Part shown: piece by piece, positions 1 through 10,998 of the stretch
How the letters are laid out: each line of letters opens with the position of its first letter
Numbering within the stretch: the stretch's first letter is position 1
DNA from: Bimuria novae-zelandiae CBS 107.79
Lineage: Eukaryota; Ascomycota; Dothideomycetes; Pleosporales; Didymosphaeriaceae
Assembly: GCA_010015655.1 (NCBI GenBank)
Contig: ML976681.1
Coordinates: 335,070 to 368,621 of the forward strand
Direction of reading: 5' to 3'
Length of the DNA: 33,552 nucleotides
Notes under the pieces: generated by a model
The model's database searches: none
What the model saw: only the letters and a program-made list of their open reading frames with translations
Told to the model about the DNA's origin: nothing
Program-made: the position numbers and the translations under genes

Positions 1-355
1 ATAAAGTTAACTTTAAAAATAGATTAAAATATCTAAATTAGTAAATAAGAAGGCTTTAAAGCCTCCTAGTAAGCCTACTAAGAAAAAACAGCCTCAGCGT
101 GAGGCTGTAGATGTTGATGAGGCCTCATCTGTTGCATCCGCCTCACAGTCGCGCAGAGGCCGAATCATCAGAACACCAAGTAGATATCGATAATCTAAGT
201 AGCTAGCAATTATCTACAGGCCTCAGAGACCCCAAATCCAGAAAATCTCGTGATAATATTGATTGTGGGTGGCTCAGCAGCTTCATGTTGCTGGCCGAGC
301 GATCTTGTTGGGGTGTTGCATTGACTGACGTGTTGCACTGACTGCCGAGGCACAG
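1..355 (+). mobile_element. 3' end of a pogo-like DNA transposon (copy 1)
   Basis: This is the right-hand remnant of the family that recurs at 27173-31303 and 31505-33552. It holds the last codons of the transposase, the 3' untranslated part and the right terminal inverted repeat, followed by TA at 356-357, the expected target duplication of pogo/mariner elements. The shared 18-mer AGAAAATCTCGYGATAAT starts at 240, exactly 116 nt before the element end, as in copy 2 (31188 to 31303). Read inward from 355, the terminal repeat resembles the 27173 terminus but is diverged. The left part of the element lies outside the window. Confidence 0.8.
2..193 (+). pseudogene. C-terminal fragment of pogo/CENP-B-type transposase
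   Basis: In the frame starting at base 2 the first codons are broken by TAA/TAG, as expected from RIP. From about base 47 the frame is open to TAA at 191-193. It encodes a Lys/Pro-rich and then Ser/Ala-rich tail ending in RTPSRYR. The tail encoded at 31035-31138 ends in the closely similar RTPSRYL, which ties the two elements together. No catalytic domain remains in the window, so the family assignment rests on the better preserved copies. It is not a functional gene. Confidence 0.7.
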
Positions 356-433
356 TATGCATTGCATGTAGAGTATCTTTTGCGACTAGGAGCTTTCAGA
401 GGAGAGCATGTTGGATTATCCGATCCAGCCCAA

Positions 434-2448
434 TCAGCCAGTTAGTTTCCACGCCTTTACGCTGGAATCTCCACCAGCAGAAAGAACCTTGCCTGATGGA
501 TCCCACGCTACACCGGTGACACCATCTTTGTGAGCGTTCAGAGTCTTGATCCGTTTACCCGGGTCCTCCACGCTCCACACCATGACGTTTGTGTCTAGTG
601 AACCGCTCGCAACGAGCTTTGCGTTAGCATCCCACGCGAGAGCAGTGATGCGTGCTGTGTGGGCAGACCACCTATCCGTAATTATCTTCCAGTCACCGGA
701 AGCCTCGAACGCATATATCTTCCCATTGTTCGCACCTGCGGCAATCTTGTCACCCGATGGAGAGAATGCTAGAGCGGATATCGGCGCCGTAGCACGACGC
801 AGCTCTATGCCAGTGTCTTCAAGATCTGTCCCGGAGAGTGTATAGATGTGGACCAGCTTATCCTCGCCTCCCACTGCGACGTTGGATCCATGTGCAGCTA
901 TTGATGTCGGGGTATACTTGACGGATAGCGAGCTCGCCTTGTTGCCGTCTGAGTAGACGGCAATTGCATCAGAAGATGCCACGAGAACAACGCCTGATGA
1001 TGCTGCTGCTACACCCTTGGGCTGGAACTTGAGCTGATTCGCAGTCCCTGTGAAGATATTATTTTGCACGGAAATAGAGCGCAGGGTATCATCCCAGCCG
1101 ACGCTGAGCACGCCAGCCTCACCCTTGGAATCGGAAGGAACGAGCCCTGCCACGTAGTTGGAATGACTCTCACCGTCAACCTTGTCCGCGACGCCTGTGT
1201 TCGTGTCCCACGCGAGTATTCGGCCGTCATAGCTGCCAGTGAAGAAGGTGGATCCTGACAAGGCGGCGGCCGTAACGTTCTTTTGATGGCCGCGGACCAC
1301 GCGGGTTGGCTTCGGGTTGCCGTCGACAAGGTAGTTGAGGTTGCCTTCGAGATCGACACTGACGATGAGCCCGTCGCTGCGGCCGGTGGGCCAGACGACG
1401 CCGACTTGCTGGTCTGGAACACTAGGGACGCCTTCCTCGCCCATTCTCCACGTTTGGATGGCTTTGGCGGCTTCCGGGTCCCATATTCGGACGGTCTGGT
1501 CCGCACTTGCCGTTACAAAGCGCTTCGAGTCCTTCGCCCAGGAGATGCCAAAAATACTGCCGGTGTGGACGCCTTCGCCAATCTGGCCCTTGGCCTCTCC
1601 CGTCTTTCCGTCATATAGCCAGATGCGCTTGTCTGCGCCGACACTGGCGAAGACGGAGCCGTCTGGGGCGAATGCAGTGCCGAAGACGAAGCGGTTGTGC
1701 TGCCCACGGAGGCTCGTGTTGAACTTGAAGGGCGCGCCGTGGTAGAAGACGAGGCTGGTGTCGTCGGAGCCGGTGGCAGCACGGAGAGGTCGTTGCTGGC
1801 GGATAGAAACGGTGTTGATCTGGGACGAGTGCCCTGAGATTTCTCCCACACTGTTCCCAGAGTCGGCTGTGATGCAATGTCCGAACCTCTCTTTTCCGTC
1901 ACCAACCGCAATGATGCGCTGCGAGTCTCCGTCCCACGCCAGATCGTTGATGCGACCTGCAATTATGTGGTATTCGCCTAAATTAGGTCAGCCTCACTTC
2001 CGACGGCCTTGGGTGCTGCCTCATGCCGCTCACGCAGACTGGTCAGTCATCTCATTTCATACCCTTTGTAGCTCCCTCGCCTGCACAGTCCCACACGCGG
2101 ACAGTGCCCGAAACATCTCCACTGGCGACATAGAAGCCAGAGGGCGCGAACCGCGCAACCGTGGTCTGGGCGGTGTGCTGTGTGTATTGTTTACTGAGGG
2201 CGGGGTCGTCGATGGAGCGCAGGAAGACCGACTTGCCAGCCTAAAGTGAGGCGTCAGAATGTATGGCTGTCCCGCATCGCATGGGCGTGCATACCGCGTA
2301 CGCTATCCGCTCGCCCTTAGGGTCAGAGGACAGCGGTGTTGGCTGCCCTCGGGTCGTGGTGGGCGAGGCAGCCCAGATGGCGTCTGTGGCTGTTAGCTTT
2401 CGCAGCTCTCCGGAGGCTCCGACAGGCTTTACCCGAGGTAAGCGACAT
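434..2448 (-). CDS. AIP1: Actin-interacting protein 1 (WD40 repeat protein)
   Basis: AIP1 binds cofilin and promotes disassembly of cofilin-decorated actin filaments in the cytosol and at cortical patches. I read four exons on the minus strand: 2448-2433, 2389-2295, 2240-2063 and 1977-434 (with stop). This gives 610 residues, the usual length for the family, whose fold is two seven-bladed propellers. The N-terminus carries the typical SPTTTRGQP and [12 protein letters not shown] signature (about residues 13-37), then [10 protein letters not shown], then many WD repeats (for example VRVWDC near 84-89 and VRIWDP near 259-264). All introns are GT-AG (43, 54 and 85 bp) and keep the frame. The 43-bp first intron, and so the first five residues, are the least certain. 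The long exon stays open upstream of the GTG at 1849, which is therefore internal. Base composition is normal with no RIP damage. I find no other candidate family. Confidence 0.93.
1978..2062 (-). other. AIP1 intron 3
   Basis: An 85-bp intron with donor GTATGA and acceptor TTTAG on the minus strand. It joins the ACA AAG G and GC GAA TAC sides in phase 1, restoring ATKGEYHII, a conserved stretch of AIP1. In-frame stops inside it confirm that it must be removed. Confidence 0.9.
2241..2294 (-). other. AIP1 intron 2
   Basis: A 54-bp phase-0 intron with donor GTATGC and acceptor TTTAG on the minus strand. Removal gives ERIAYA followed by AGKSVFLRS, matching the usual AIP1 N-terminal strand pattern. 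Confidence 0.88.
2390..2432 (-). other. Probable AIP1 intron 1
   Basis: A 43-bp candidate intron with donor GTAAAG and acceptor AACAG on the minus strand. A GCTAAC branch-site-like motif lies almost against the acceptor, which is unusually close. Splicing gives an N-terminus [18 protein letters not shown] that fits the family. The upstream frame does not otherwise supply a Met, but the intron is shorter than is common for fungi. Confidence 0.6.
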
Positions 2449-2760
2449 TGGTCAATCTGTATATTGACTATGAGGGCTTGAAGAGGACGTAGGAGGCCAG
2501 AATGCAGTGGGGTGTATGTGCTTGTGGAGTACGAATGTTGCTCAAGTTGGCAGGCTGCGTCAGAGCTCCTGTTTCGTGCAATCAGTGTGGCCCCTCGTTT
2601 TGGCGGGGCTGGTCCCTGCAGCTTGATGAGCTGCCCTAGCTGCTGCATGGGCAATTCACGCATGGAGCTGAACCTGGAGACTCCGACTCCGTGGCTGGGT
2701 CTAAGCGCATAGCCTATTTGCAATAATAGCGCGTGTTCACACTCCGTGTGCAATCACCGC
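2449..2760 (-). promoter_or_regulatory. Probable AIP1 promoter and 5' leader
   Basis: About 310 bp of GC-balanced sequence lies upstream of the AIP1 start and before the AT-rich RIP desert begins near 2765. I recognise no TATA box or defined regulator site. The assignment rests on position alone: it is the only undamaged DNA available for the promoter. Confidence 0.45.
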
Positions 2761-2764
2761 GAGT

Positions 2765-4341
2765 TTCAATCATCTATCAAGCCAAGGTGGACTTTTAGAA
2801 GCTTAACAATGCGCTCGTCCTTAAGGACCTTATTCTTGCTAATAATATTCTGCCTTTACTTATATTTACTTTTCTAATATTAGCGTTAATCATTTTGCTC
2901 TTGTAGTAATTAAACAAGTTAGAAATGTTTTTATTAATGTGAAAAATATATAGCCATAGCTTTTAAGTTATAGTTAAGGTATTAAGGTACGGTATAAAAA
3001 GTAAAACAAAGAATAATAGCTACAGCTTTTTTTAAGCTATAAGTAGTATTCTTTTTAGCTATAGTTTTAAAATTAATAGTATTTACCTTTACTATTACCT
3101 AATATTCTTATAACGTATTCTATATATAAGCTGCACACTCGAGTGAGCTGCGTACTTTTTCTTAGTAATACTAACTTATACTTTTTAATTATTGCTATTA
3201 CTATTAATACTATTTAAAAATAACTTACTAAAAATAATATCTAATTTAAAAAAAAAATAGCCTTTTAACCTTTTAGTACATTCGCACGATATATCTTAGC
3301 TTATTATACTTACTATAAAGCCTTTAGCGCTGCGTGCTACTCTCTTTACTATCCTCCTTATTTACTTATAAGCGCTGCCTCTTTGCAGGATACTCTTTTG
3401 TAATTACTAGCTATAGTCCCTCTGCAGTAAGCAGTGTTCCTCTAGCCTGTATACGTGTCATTTTATGTAATTTCCACTTTATATAAGCTATATTTGCCTC
3501 CTTAAGCTCCTTAATTTAGACTTTTATTAGCTTAAACTTATACGCTATTTTCTACGCGCCTTTTATAAATAATAACAATTTATTTTCTAGTATTAGGGAG
3601 CTTTAAATAGTAATTAAGAACTTTTTTAATACTAAGGTAGATTACTTCTTAACCTTATACATATTATTAGGCATTTGTAACCAATAAAAATGTATTTAAT
3701 TAGGGAAGCTAAAGAGGTTTTTAATTATATATTTAATTAATTTAATACTAACTATAAACTAAAAGATACTAAACTAGTGCCATAAAAGCCTTTTTTAATT
3801 TACTTTTTATTAATTAATATATTAAACGTGCTAATAAATAAATATAAGTAAGAGCTTAGTTTCTGTAATATAATTAATATAATTCTATATTAACTACTTA
3901 ACTTAGCGCGAGTACGCCTTCTTTAGTAAAAAAAAAATAACTTTTATTTAGTAGGTATAAGATTTGCGATAAACATAGTAGTATATAAAAATAAATTTTA
4001 TTATTATTTTTATACTACTATTTAAAAGTAATAGAGCTATAGCTCTCGTAGCTATTTATAATAAGTAGTCTATATATGCCCTATATATAGCGCTTTATAT
4101 ACGCGTTAAAGTGCGTACTCTACGTAACTTTAAGCTTATTTATTATTTAGCTATTTTCAAAGACTATAATTTTCTATTAAGGAGGCAAGTTATTTTTAGC
4201 ATACTAATTAGTAAGGTATGTTTTTATTTAAAAAATAATATAGGATAGTATCTTTTACCTTATGCTACTAATACTTAGTATTATTAATATTTATTTTTTA
4301 TTACCTTTTTATACCTAATTTAGCCTCTTATGCCTTTTAGA
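2765..4341. other. RIP-degraded AT-rich DNA with no gene
   Basis: Very AT-rich, poor in CA/TG and dense in TAA/TAG in all frames. I recognise no domain. Short variants of AGCTATAG recur around 2955-3070, and a perfect 10-bp palindrome CACTCGAGTG lies near 3136. It is most likely an old transposon into which Ty3-A inserted. The short open stretches here are random. Confidence 0.6.
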
Positions 4342-4346
4342 GCTAG

Positions 4347-4505
4347 TATAAGAGGCTACGCCCAGTTGTTACCTTAGATTCTTAACCCTTAGTTATGCGA
4401 ACCCTAGATATATAAGTTAGCGCCTAAAGCTTAACTTTAGACTTTTTATTAAATTTATAAATAGTTTTTAGTACCTTTAGCTCCGTAAGCACCTAATCTT
4501 TTATA
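4347..4505 (+). repeat. 5' LTR of Ty3-A
   Basis: 159 bp, from TATAAGAGGCTACG to ATCTTTTATA. It aligns along its whole length with the 3' LTR, with mostly C/T and G/A differences, which is typical of RIP acting on both copies. GCTAG precedes it. Confidence 0.83.
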
Positions 4506-5347
4506 TTAATTTTAATTACTTTTACCTATCGTGGGATAGGTAGATTTTAAACATAACTATAGACTAAAGCTATAAAGTAGTACACAAAGTTAAAGGACTT
4601 ATATAAATAAATACTATAAGGACAGCGCCAAAATCTATAAAGAGATAGAATTCTCCCTATTAGATAATTAAGAAAAAGTCTTAATAAATACTTAACGCTA
4701 GCAAGACTATCTTTACTAAATAAAGAAGTTATAAAAATAAGAATATAACCTTTTACTAACGGTCTATATTTTAGCACGAATAATTATGCGTAGTAAGCTA
4801 TTAGCTTATAAAAAAGTAATAGTTAGAGAGATAAAAAGATAGTTTCTTTATTTATAATTAAACTCTAAGCATTAGGAGTTAATAAGAATAAAATATAATA
4901 ATTTCTAAGCAAGTTTAAAGCACTTATTAACCTTAAAGATACTTTTTAGACTCTATTATAAAAGTAAAAAAACCAACTAAAGAAATAGTAAAGGAGCACT
5001 AAAAACTGCTAATAATATAATAATACTCTTTAAAGACGGAAGATACGAATTAGCTATTAAAAGTAGACTAGTAGACAGAACTACTAGAGAGATTAATAGT
5101 AGAGCTTATCTTAAACTGAGGAAGAAGCCGCCGTTCAAAAAAAAATTATTTACCTTATTTTAATAGTAAGTAATAGGATTACTACTACTTTAAGATAGTA
5201 ATATAATATAAGCTCTTAAAGGATAAAACCTGCCTTAAAAATATACCTAAATACATTATTAGTTAATTAATAAGACGTGTAGCGATCGTAGGAATTATGT
5301 ACTTAGACTACTACCTAAAATGCACTAAAGCTAACTTTTAAAAATTA

Positions 5348-7203
5348 GAGTCCCCCCCCCCAGATTTGACCCAACCCCAGATTTGACCCAGTAAAAGCAC
5401 GCGACGCGCATGCATCACGCGTTATCCCCACCAATGCCTCCCTAAACACCAAAAAGACAATTAAATCGCGAAATTCAAATACAGAAGGCTTTATATGCCT
5501 TTTAAAATAAAGATTTTTCTTCTCTAAATTCTGCTATAGACTTCTTTAAAGTTTCGCGACGCACCTTACACCGCAGATATTATAGTGGCTTAACGCAGTC
5601 TGTAAGCCACGAAATAGCTTAAATCTTATTAAACACAGAAGAAAAGACTCTTGTATAATAGATTAAGAACTATACTATTACTAGAACCTAAATTACCTAC
5701 TTAATACTAAAGAAGCTTACCCTCCTTATGCGGGCCACACGCGTTACGCACGCGTTATAACTAGCCCATCCTCTATAATTACTCTCCTATATTAATAATA
5801 AATAGATTACACGTTTCTAAAAGAGGAACCCTAAAATAGAAGGGGTATTTGCTAGGCATCTTAAGTATTTACGAAAGAAAGGAGCATCCTACGCGCGTGT
5901 AGAGCGCTAGTTCAACGTAGTAGCTTTAAAAATGGAGGAGCATGCGTACCTCCCTTCGGATATATAGAACATGGATAAGTCAGGATTCGGTGTTAGTGAG
6001 GAGCAGATTATAAAGGTATTAGTGTACCTTAATGCTGCTTAAAAAGACAAAGTAATTACTAGGAAGCAAGAATAGGTTACAGATATTAAGTATATTAATG
6101 CTATAGGCGAAGCGCTAGCTCCCCTCTTAATTTTTAAAAGAAATAATATTAATATACGATAGATTAATAAGTAATCGCCTTTAGGGTGGCATTTTGCTAC
6201 TAGTAAGAATAGCTAGACATTAAATAACCTGGGTCTAGAATAGCTAAAGAGAGTATTTAATCTATTAACCCGCGACAAGGCTGCGGGGCGCCAGCGTTTA
6301 CTTATCGCGGATAGACATAGAAGTTATATACGCGCAGATTTTATCGCCTACTATATAAGAAATTAGATTAATCTTTTAATTATGCCTGCTTATTACTCGC
6401 ATATACTCTAACCTCTTAATCTTAGCATCTTTTTAGCGTTTAAACGGTATTACTCCTGTAAGACGCATGTAATATCCTAACTTAGCTTATAGCGCATCCC
6501 GCGATTAGAGTAGATAGAATTACTATCCTGCGCACGAGAGAAGGCAATATTAAAGAAAAACATACTTAGTAGATAGCGTGCCGCTAGCTTATAGCCTGCG
6601 TTACCTATGCGCGTCCTTAGTAACCTGTCTTATAAGTTGCCCCCGCCATTGCCTGTCCTAGCTATACTACAATAAGCAACTAATCTAGATCTCTTTTTAC
6701 TATAGAGCTCTCCTTTAGAGCTAGTAGAACTACTAAGATTAAATAAGTAATTTATAGAGTTACTTCGCGAGGATCCCGCAGTCCTCTTGCTAGTAAAACG
6801 CTACGTAGAGCGGATAACACGCCTCTACGAAATACAGAATACTATAATAGCTATTTAAGCTAAGTAGATCGCAGATTAGTCTAAGCTTCTTTAGAAGCAA
6901 AAGAAGGCTAAGAAAGGAAAAAGAGTTCAACTAAAAGGTTAATTAATCTATATAATAACGGAAGTGTTATAGATCGCCCGCGAGGAGGAGGCGAAGCTAA
7001 TAATAAAATAAGTAAGGGGGCGCCTATAAAAGGTTGTAGTACTAGAAAAAGATAGTCAGGAGGAAGCGGAAGGTTCGGATTGTTCAGTAGATAGTTTATT
7101 AGAGGGGCCGGCAAAGCGCACGCGACGCGCAATGCGATCGCGTGCGCAGAGTTGATTTTGCTGGGTTAAATCTGGGGTTGGGTTAAATCTGGGGGGGAGA
7201 CTC
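5348..7203 (+). mobile_element. Fot1/pogo-type DNA transposon
   Basis: The element is 1,856 bp and is flanked by TA on both sides (5346-5347 and 7204-7205). The terminal inverted repeats are about 45 bp, begin GAGTC and a C-run, and contain two copies of CCCCAGATTTRACCCA. The arms differ mainly by G/A changes, consistent with RIP. Inside is a plus-strand DDE_1 transposase relic. It inserted into the gag region of Ty3-A. Confidence 0.92.
5930..7113 (+). pseudogene. Fot1/pogo-type DDE transposase relic
   Basis: This is the catalytic half of a transposase that cuts and pastes at TA. I see the first catalytic region NMDKSGFGVSE (Asp at 5974-5976), the second LLIADRHRSY (Asp at 6310-6312), and SHILQPLNLSIF, where the third Asp is replaced by Asn (6418-6420) and the preceding Gln codon is TAA. 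A Lys-rich, probably coiled tail follows, and an acidic tail ends near 7110. The N-terminal DNA-binding half (about 5510-5930) is too damaged to read. Most in-frame stops are TAA/TAG at expected Gln or Trp positions. The loss of the third catalytic residue and the stops make it dead. Confidence 0.85.
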
Positions 7204-7590
7204 TACTAGACTATAATTTTTATAATTATCTAGCTAAAGAAATCGTGCGTAACTATTTACTTATAATATAATAAGGAAAATAGAAGCTTTACAACTTTAA
7301 TTTTAACTTTAATAACTACGCTATAGAAGCTAAGGAGTATAATTAAAAGATTTTAAATATTTTTATACTTTTAAAGCCTTCGCAATAACTTACAAGACTA
7401 AATAATTATAATAGATATAAGTAACAATTAGGACTTATAAATAGTCTAAAAAAGAGTTAATAAGATTTTAAAAAAACTCTTTTAACATAAATTATAATTA
7501 CTAAAGTTCTTTGCTAAGAGCGGGGCGCTAAATAAGATAAATTAAGAACTTACTTAAGCTAACTCTAGAAGGATCTCTAGCTAACGAAGT

Positions 7591-7707
7591 GTTCCAATCA
7601 CGAACCCCACAGGAACAATAGAACCAGACAATTACGCCAAGAGAGTCATTGTTAATGAAATTACCAAGGCAAAGGGATACAAGGAAGCGCGGGACAGCTT
7701 AGGTTAG
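7591..7707 (+). other. Undamaged 117-bp open segment inside RIP-degraded DNA
   Basis: This stretch keeps many CA dinucleotides, while everything around it has lost them. It reads as 38 open codons (starting VPITNPTGTIEPDNYAKR) and then TAG. I do not recognise the protein. The YAKR-V pattern resembles the C-terminal helix of some short-chain dehydrogenases only loosely. There is no target duplication that I can see, so how it arrived is unknown. It may be a captured host exon or an unmutated remnant. Confidence 0.5.
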
Positions 7708-8219
7708 TAGTTACGTAATAAGGTCCTGCATAATATAAGATCTTATAGGACCTTAAGGGTCCCAGGAATCTTAAGGTCTTAGTAGAACTATAATAATAAT
7801 TCTAATAATTATAAAAACTAAAATAGATAGTATATAGTTTAATAATTTCTTTATACATTTCGTACTCCTTGTAGTTAACTTAACATACTACGAGTATATT
7901 TTTTATAATAGAGTAGTAAATCTTCTAGTTAGTTATTCTATAGTTCGTTATAGAATTAGATTATTTATATACTTTAGTGTTATTATTTTAAGCTCTTAAC
8001 TACTAAATATATCCGTAAGATATATTACTTTGGACCTATCCTCTCTCAATCCAGATTAGGCTTAGAATTAGATAAGTAAACCTCCTTGTAATACGAAGCT
8101 AAGATAAAAGACACTAAGTAGTGGATAAAGCTATAGGACATAGATCTAGTAACATCTAGAAACAAGCTATGTAGGTGCCGCGTGAGGAAATAGAAACCTG
8201 TAAAAAGAATAGTTCCTAT

Positions 8220-8474
8220 TGTTGAATGGGCTATACTAAGCCAAGCATATCGCGATATGATAGGGCTAGATAGTTGTACGATGGTACGGATGAGAAAAGG
8301 GTCTGGTATTCAAGTCTTGTCTGTCTTGTCTACGTACGGGGGAAAGAGGGTTATAAGGATTGATGTTCGCGCACGGTGCCTGTGGCCTGTGCCTTTACCT
8401 GTGCGGTATTACATAACCATTGTCACCTGTCTTAAGACATCGCATTAGGTAGCTGCCCGTACTGCGTACGGACA
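8220..8474. mobile_element. 255-bp solo LTR, copy 1
   Basis: It begins TGTTGAATGG, ends GTACGGACA, and is flanked by CCTAT at 8215-8219 and 8475-8479. An inverted copy of exactly the same length with its own target duplication lies at 21544-21798. It contains the palindrome TATCGCGATA and several GTACGG/CCGTAC motifs. CA dinucleotides are retained, so it has largely escaped RIP. No coding capacity; the short open frame inside is chance. It could also be a TRIM, but TG...CA ends with a 5-bp duplication fit a solo LTR best. Confidence 0.85.
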
Positions 8475-8869
8475 CCTATTTTTATTATAAAGATACAGGA
8501 CACCGCGTAAAGTAGTGTAAACTTTTACTTATAATAAAGCTAGTGTAAGTTCGCGCCGCTATACTTGCTACTAAAAAATTCTTTAATAAAAAGTTTAATA
8601 TAGCCTTTATTAATTTAAAAAACTAGATCTTCTTCACAATAGTCGCCGCTAAAAGGTAGAAGTAGGAAAAGGGTAAATGATAAGTTTTAATAATCTTTAA
8701 AGGTTATAGCTAGACTTAATACTAGTAATAGTATACTCGCTTATTAATAATATTATATTTATATTTATATTAATTAATCTAAGTTATTTAAATTTTAAAT
8801 TTAGATTAAAAACCTTATAATAAAAGCTTACCTATAGCGTAAGAACCTATCCTATTTATAGGAGATTAT

Positions 8870-10532
8870 TAGTATTAGAGGCATGCAATTCTTTATACGT
8901 AAAATAGTCTAATTAGAAGTCAATATTAATAGCTATATCAAACTAATATAGTTGTATATCTTACTTAATAATAAGTTGTACGATCTAATCCTCAGCCTAA
9001 TCGAAATACATAAAAATAGAGTTAAACTAGCCTTAGCGAAGAAAGTAATTTTGATTAAAAGTTTAGGCACCTATATTTATAACTAAAAAAGTAAGAAACT
9101 ATTAATAAAGCCTTAAGGAGTATTAGCTATAGCCTTTATAGTCCTAGATTAGCGTAAATAACGTCTAGAAAATAAGTCTAAAGTATTTTTTATATTAATA
9201 AAAAATATTTAAAAGATGTTAACCCGTAAGCTAAAGGTAAACCTATAAGAGCTACTACCTAAAGCTTTTAAAAACTTATAGCATATCTTTTATAAGGAAT
9301 AAGCTAATAAGCTTCCCCCGCATCGTGGACCTAGAGTAGATCTTTTTATCCCTCTTATAGAAAAAGATAGCGAGATCCTAGAGATCCCCTATAGCTCTAT
9401 TTAATATGTCTCGTACAGAGTTACTCGTCCTTCAAAAAGAGTTTACTAAATACTTAAATAAAAGCTTTATTTAAGTAAATAAGTCTAGCACCGCTACCTT
9501 AGTATTATTTATTAAACGGCCTAGTAAAGGACTACGCTTTTATATTAATTATTAAGCCCTAAACGCTATTTTAAAAATAGATTAATACTTATTACTATTA
9601 ATTAGTAAGACGCTTTAGCTCCTCTAGAAGGCTAAATAGTTTAGTAAATTTAATATAATTTAAGCCTTTTATAAACTTTTAATAGTTAAAAGCAAGAAAT
9701 AAAAAATAGCGTTTAAAATATACTTTAGTTTCTATAAGTAGCTAGTAGTTTCTTGTAGACTAGCTAACGCGCTAAGTACGTTCTAGTAGTATATTAATTA
9801 GGTACTAAAGGAGTATTTTAATAAATACTACTTAGTATATATAGATATAGTTCTTATCTTCTCTAGTAGTAGTCGAAAAGACTACGAAGAGAAAGTATAT
9901 ACTATAATTTAAAAGTTAAGAGTTATAAAATTATATTTAAATATTAAGAAATCTAAGTTCTACGTTAAAAAGACTAAGTACTTTAAATTTATTATAAAAG
10001 TTAATAAGGGAGTAAGTATAGATCTAGATAAAGTTTAAATAATTTAAAAATAAGAGGTACTAATTTTAATAAAAGAAGTTTAGAGCTTCGTAGGCTTTGC
10101 AAACTTTTATTAAAGATTTATATAAAACTTTTTTAGTATAGCAAGCAGCCTTATAAAGCTTACTAGTAAAGGAGTAGAATTTGTCTAAGAATAAGAGCAA
10201 TAGTACGTATTTAACTTTCTAAAGACAGTATTTTATATAGACCCTTCACTAGCCTATTTTAATTCTAAATAAAAATTAGTCCTAGAAGTAGACGCCTTTA
10301 ACGTGTTAACGAAGAAATACTTTTCTTTGTATAATAATAATAGGATTCTGCGTTTAGTAGCTTACTTTATAGCGCATAATAGCCTGACAAAATATAATTA
10401 TACTATCAATAATAAAGAGATAGTTGTAATTATTAAATATATAAATAAATAAGACTCTATCTATTAAGTAGTAAAGTACCTTACGGTCTATGCTAATTAT
10501 AAAAGCCTTACGTATTTCGCTACTAAACGAAG
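8870..10532 (+). pseudogene. Ty3-A pol relic: protease/RT/RNase H part
   Basis: A plus-strand Ty3/gypsy pol. From about 9290 comes the linker KLPPHRGPRVD before the RT, then KGLRFYINYQALNA-type RT fingers (about 9525). The RT palm reads YLVYIDIVLIFS (about 9835-9860), where the usual YLDD core is YIDI. FVGFANFYRRFI-like thumb sequence follows (about 10090), then RNase H (LVLEVDAFNV, about 10275). Many Gln/Trp positions are TAA/TAG. The frame is broken at 10537 by a solo LTR and resumes at 10999. A protease active site could not be read. Confidence 0.85.
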
Positions 10533-10537
10533 GTTAG

Positions 10538-10993
10538 TGTTAAGATCCCAAAGAGGTAGCTATTCTCTAAGGGGCTAAGGTTGGTTCTCGGACAGGAGTA
10601 CTAGTAGGACGGGAGAGGGTTGTAGTGATAGCTTGCGCCTGTCACTAAGGGCGTTAGTATCGAAGGTGTGTACAGCATAATTAAATCAACAAGGTTGCTT
10701 ATTCAGATCCAAACGATAGATTGATAAACAGGTTGAACACACATATCCAGAGGGATATTCGAGCTCTCTATATACCCGTAGGCTTTCTTCTGTCATCACC
10801 CGTTTCTGTGCCATCATGACCTTGGTCTGATGGTACTGGCATCAGTGATGGTACTGCCATCACTGTCTTGGCGTGATGGTGTGGCTTGGCGTGAGGGTAC
10901 ATCACGTGACCTCGGTAGTGCGGTCCCACTATGGGTTACCCCGCCATGGCCGCCGTTGGCCCTCCTTTACTGCCGCTCGTTCAGATCCTAACA
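10538..10993 (-). mobile_element. 456-bp solo LTR inserted in Ty3-A RNase H
   Basis: It begins TGTTAAGATC, ends GATCCTAACA, and has target duplications GTTAG at 10533-10537 and 10994-10998. GC content is normal and CA is retained, in sharp contrast to the host element. On the minus strand it has a plausible TATA box (TATATA, 10769-10774) downstream of a cluster of TGATGG/CCATCA hexamers (about 10812-10880), so the LTR probably reads on the minus strand. It shares CACGTGA-containing architecture with the Ty3-D LTRs but is a different family. Confidence 0.9.
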
Positions 10994-10998
10994 GTTAG

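Larger units (their letters stand above)
4506..8880 (+). pseudogene. Gag-region relic of Ty3-A (interrupted)
   Basis: This is the position of gag, between the 5' LTR and the protease/RT region. It is interrupted by the Fot1-like element (5348-7203) and the 255-bp LTR (8220-8474). All frames carry many TAA/TAG codons and I recognise no gag motif or zinc knuckle, so the label rests on position. An undamaged island at 7591-7707 is described separately. The hairpin pair AAGGTCCT/AGGACCTT lies near 7730-7757. Confidence 0.45.

Noticed and set aside
434..1849. AIP1 starting at the GTG near 1849 as a 471-residue protein
   Set aside because: The same frame is open upstream to 1977, and three more exons supply the conserved N-terminus and bring it to 610 residues, the family length.
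4547..4777. Minus-strand 76-codon frame in AT-rich DNA
   Set aside because: Hydrophobic, low-complexity translation of RIP DNA on the strand opposite to Ty3-A, with no domain. Chance frame.
5351..5361. C-run with repeated CCCCAGATTTGACCCA as telomere-like or microsatellite sequence
   Set aside because: It is one arm of a terminal inverted repeat whose partner lies at 7155-7203, with TA on both sides.
6908..7132. Minus-strand 74-codon frame
   Set aside because: Antisense to the tail of the Fot1-type transposase.
8257..8448. Small plus-strand open frame (63 codons)
   Set aside because: It lies wholly inside the 255-bp solo LTR. A different frame is open in the inverted copy at 21639-21836, so it is not conserved coding.
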